A stretch of DNA of 64,000 nt from Actinomycetales bacterium SN12 (GTDB taxonomy: Bacteria > Actinomycetota > Actinomycetes > Actinomycetales > Microbacteriaceae): contig PJCV01000001.1 in the NCBI GenBank assembly GCA_002837415.1, positions 558,001 to 622,000 of the forward strand, in the 5' to 3' direction. Both the position numbers and the translations under genes were made by a program. Each line of letters opens with the position of its first letter. Positions within the stretch are counted from its first letter, which is position 1. Below, in pieces: positions 61,687-64,000 of this stretch. Below the pieces are notes generated by a model that did not search any database, was not told the origin of the DNA, and saw only the letters and a list, made by a program, of their open reading frames with translations.

Positions 61687-63207
61687 TCAGCGCTGGCGAC
61701 GCTCGCGCACCCGCATGTTGATGACGATCGGCGTTCCCTCGAACTGGTACAGCTCGCGCAGGCGTCGCTGCACGAAGCGGCGGTAGCCGGGGTCGAGGAA
61801 TCCGGTCGTGAAGAGCACGAACGTCGGCGGACGGGTCGACGCCTGCGTGCCGAACAGGATGCGCGGCTGCTTGCCACCGCGCAGCGGGTGCGGGTGGGCG
61901 GCGACGAGCTCGGTGATGAACGCGTTGAACTTGCCGGTCGGGATGCGGCGGTCCCAGTTCTCCAGAGCCTGCTCGAGCGCGGGGACGAGCTTGTCGAAGT
62001 GCCGGCCGGTCTTCGCCGAGATGTTCACGCGAGGAGCCCACGCGACGTGCGCGAGATCCTGCTCGATCTCCCGCTCGAGGTAGCGGCGACGGTCGGAGTT
62101 CTCCATGTCGTCGTCCGACAGGCGGTCCCACTTGTTGAACGCGAGCACGAGCGCGCGCCCCGACTCGAGCACCATGTCGATGATGTTCAGGTCCTGCACG
62201 CTGATCGGCTGCGAGACGTCGAGCACGACGACGGCGACCTCGGCCTTCTCGAGAGCGGCGGAGGTGCGCAACGACGCGTAGAAGTCAGCGCCCTGCTGCA
62301 GGTGCACGCGGCGGCGGATGCCCGCGGTGTCGACCAGACGCCACATCTTCCCGCCCAGCTCGACGATCTCGTCGACCGGGTCGCGGGTGGTGCCGGCGAG
62401 GTCGTTCACGACCACGCGCTCCTCGCCCGCCGCCTTGTTCAGCAGCGACGATTTGCCCACGTTCGGGCGCCCGATGATGGCGACGCGGCGCGGGCCGCCG
62501 ATCTCGGCCTTCGCGACAGCCGACACCTCGGGCAGCTTGGCGATGACCATGTCGAGCAGATCGGCCACACCGCGACCGTGGATGGCCGAGACCGGATGCG
62601 GCTCACCCAGCCCCAGGTTCCACAGGGCCGCGGCCTCGGGCTCCTGGCGGGCGTCATCGATCTTGTTCGCGACGAGGAACACGGGCTTGCCGCTCTTGCG
62701 CAGCAGCTTCACGACGTGCTCATCGGTGGAGGTGGCGCCGACCTTCGCGTCGACGACGAACAGCACCATGTCGGCGAGGTCGATCGCGACCTCGGCCTGG
62801 GCGGCGACCGAGCGGTCGATGCCCTTGGCATCCGGCTCCCAGCCACCGGTGTCGACCAGCGAGAAGCGACGGTCATTCCACTCGGCCTTGTAGGTGACGC
62901 GGTCACGCGTGACGCCAGGGGTGTCCTCGACGACGGCCTCGCGGCGGCCGAGGATGCGGTTCACGAGCGCCGACTTGCCCACGTTCGGGCGGCCGACGAT
63001 CGCCACCACCGGCAGGGCCGGCGAGTACTCGATGCCGTCCTCGCCGAGGGCGATGCCCTCCAGCAGCGCGGTGTCGTCCTCTTCCAGCTCGTAGTCGCTG
63101 AGCGATGCGCGCATCGCGGTGGCGCGCTGTTCGGCGAAGTCCTCGTCGAGCGAGGCCATCTTCTCGGCGAGATCGTCGGGGGCGCCGGTGTACTCTTCAT
63201 CGGCCAT
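61687..63207 (-). CDS. der: Ribosome biogenesis GTPase Der (EngA)
   Basis: GTPase of 506 residues with two tandem G domains ([12 protein letters not shown] near 72 and [12 protein letters not shown] near 248) and a C-terminal KH-like domain. It is needed for 50S assembly. An acidic N-terminal extension of about 60 residues is present, common in actinobacterial Der. ATG at 63207 follows AGGAG; the in-frame TTG at 63213 is too close to that site. It begins two bases after the cmk stop. Confidence 0.95.
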   Translation of the reverse strand: MADEEYTGAPDDLAEKMASLDEDFAEQRATAMRASLSDYELEEDDTALLEGIALGEDGIEYSPALPVVAIVGRPNVGKSALVNRILGRREAVVEDTPGVTRDRVTYKAEWNDRRFSLVDTGGWEPDAKGIDRSVAAQAEVAIDLADMVLFVVDAKVGATSTDEHVVKLLRKSGKPVFLVANKIDDARQEPEAAALWNLGLGEPHPVSAIHGRGVADLLDMVIAKLPEVSAVAKAEIGGPRRVAIIGRPNVGKSSLLNKAAGEERVVVNDLAGTTRDPVDEIVELGGKMWRLVDTAGIRRRVHLQQGADFYASLRTSAALEKAEVAVVVLDVSQPISVQDLNIIDMVLESGRALVLAFNKWDRLSDDDMENSDRRRYLEREIEQDLAHVAWAPRVNISAKTGRHFDKLVPALEQALENWDRRIPTGKFNAFITELVAAHPHPLRGGKQPRILFGTQASTRPPTFVLFTTGFLDPGYRRFVQRRLRELYQFEGTPIVINMRVRERRQR

Positions 63208-63209
63208 GT

Positions 63210-63944
63210 TCAAGCTCCTCTGTCAGCGTCGCGCCGCTGGGCGATCACCGCGAGCACGGCGTCGATGGTCTGCGCGAAATCAAGTTCGGTGGAGTCGACC
63301 ACGTCAACGCCTTCGGCGGCGTTGAGGAAGTCGACGACGGTGCTGTCGGATGCGTCGCGCTTGTGCAGCGCTTCCGCGACAGCGGCGGCGTTCTCGCCTG
63401 CGAGCTCGCCGGCGCGCCGGGCGGCGCGCACCTCCGGCGCAGCGGTGAGCAGGATCCGCACGGGCGCGTCGGGCGCGACGACGGTGGTGATGTCTCGTCC
63501 TTCGACGATCACGGCCGGGTAGTCCGACTCGGCAACGATGCGGCGGAACATCTCGTTCACCTGCACGCGGACCTCAGGTACGCGGGCGACGCCGCTGACC
63601 GCGCCTGAAACCCGCGGCTCGCGGATGGCGGCGGTCACGTCCACGTCGCCGACGCGCACGATCCGGTCATCGGGGTCGAGTCCCTGCGAGAACGGGAAAT
63701 CGGATGCCGCGGCGCGAACCGCATCGGCGTCAGCTGTGTCGTCCCCGCGGTCGAGCACGTGCCACGCCAGCGCCCGGTAGGCGGCTCCCGTGTCGAGGTA
63801 GCCGTAGCGCTCGCGGCGTGCGATCTCCTTCGAGACGCTGGACTTGCCAGAGCCGGCGGGCCCGTCGATCGCGATGAACTTCGCGGCACCAACCGCGTGG
63901 GTGCCTGTCCCCTGGATCCCTGAGCCTGTCGAAGGGCTAGTCAT
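63210..63944 (-). CDS. cmk: Cytidylate kinase
   Basis: P-loop kinase of 244 residues phosphorylating CMP/dCMP. The Walker [14 protein letters not shown] is near residues 27 to 39 and [11 protein letters not shown] and EGRDITTVV are family motifs. The first 15 residues ([15 protein letters not shown]) come from a dispersed repeat at the gene start and are not part of the usual family N-terminus. The ATG overlaps the stop of the preceding gene by 8 bases. Confidence 0.94.
   Translation of the reverse strand: MTSPSTGSGIQGTGTHAVGAAKFIAIDGPAGSGKSSVSKEIARRERYGYLDTGAAYRALAWHVLDRGDDTADADAVRAAASDFPFSQGLDPDDRIVRVGDVDVTAAIREPRVSGAVSGVARVPEVRVQVNEMFRRIVAESDYPAVIVEGRDITTVVAPDAPVRILLTAAPEVRAARRAGELAGENAAAVAEALHKRDASDSTVVDFLNAAEGVDVVDSTELDFAQTIDAVLAVIAQRRDADRGA
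63915..63936. repeat. Dispersed repeat copy at the cmk start
   Basis: GATCCCTGAGCCTGTCGAAG at 63915 is an inverse copy of the array at 61565-61680, here inside the first codons of cmk. Confidence 0.75.
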
Positions 63945-64000
63945 TGGTGTTCCCCGCAATCCGCCAGCCGCGCTCTTCCAGTCCTTCGATCGCGCCGCGC
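63937..64000 (-). CDS. C-terminal end of an upstream gene (5' part outside window)
   Basis: Twenty complete codons plus stop are visible ([20 protein letters not shown]). They are too few to name the protein; prephenate dehydrogenase is often the neighbour of cmk in actinobacteria but cannot be confirmed. The stop overlaps the cmk start by eight bases, so the two are translationally coupled. Confidence 0.5.
   Translation of the reverse strand, partial: RGAIEGLEERGWRIAGNTND

Overview
The window looks like a chromosomal segment of a high-GC Gram-positive actinobacterium, most probably a Microbacterium or close relative (Microbacteriaceae). The grounds are uniformly GC-rich codon use, a Wag31/SepF-type division cluster without ftsA, a GarA-like FHA protein beside two MerR regulators, a PASTA kinase beside an Rv2175c-like protein, and an ImuA-ImuB-DnaE2 mutasome. 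The genus is inferred from gene content and order, not from a marker gene.

Layout. 1-948: end of a NUDIX gene and a GNAT acetyltransferase. 996-18,689 (minus strand): one long division and cell-wall cluster transcribed from mraZ down to rluD (mraZ, rsmH, ftsL-like, ftsI, murF, mraY, murD, ftsW, murG, murC, ftsQ, ftsZ, yggS, sepF, yggT, wag31, lspA, rluD), with many 4-nt start/stop overlaps and no murE. 18,966-28,536: DUF3040 protein, polyprenyl synthase, Rv2175c-like protein, a LysM wall protein, a PASTA Ser/Thr kinase, class II DAHP synthase, acyltransferase and long-chain acyl-CoA ligase, an order resembling the idsA2-to-fadD15 region of Mycobacterium tuberculosis. 28,629-35,486: peptide deformylase, an acidic MinD-like ATPase, ParA, two MerR regulators, GarA-like FHA and dihydrolipoyl dehydrogenase. 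35,572-38,651: a type III polyketide synthase cassette with methyltransferase and FAD monooxygenase. 38,703-40,063: CYTH protein, small hypothetical, prepilin peptidase. 40,202-46,099: mutasome with a LexA-type box in front. 46,119-51,866: MMPL transporter, pyrimidine-dimer glycosylase, SAP protein, reductase, DUF998 protein, phosphoesterase. About 51,950-56,001: a degraded island with a lyase fragment, a broken terC, an integrase remnant, large inverted repeats and a tRNA-Pro at its right edge. 56,221-64,000: GNAT, S4 RNA-binding protein, a DUF222/HNH gene whose start is interrupted, a NUDIX-NYN fusion, an amino-acid dehydrogenase, a repeat array, der and cmk.

How it fits together. The first half holds septal peptidoglycan synthesis and its likely control: MraZ boxes before mraZ, an inverted repeat before ftsZ, an FtsR-like MerR protein, and a PASTA kinase whose probable partners (Rv2175c-like, GarA-like) are also present. 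The mutasome and dimer glycosylase are DNA-damage functions.

A recurring signal is a TANNNT hexamer placed exactly 6 or 7 nt before the start codon of fourteen starts, which points to frequent leaderless mRNAs. The best novelty candidates are this pattern, the interrupted leaderless start of the HNH gene, repeat-derived peptides inside DnaE2 and Cmk, the 17-bp tandem repeat over the stop codon of the PASTA kinase, and the palindromes of the degraded island. I saw no CRISPR array and no complete insertion sequence.
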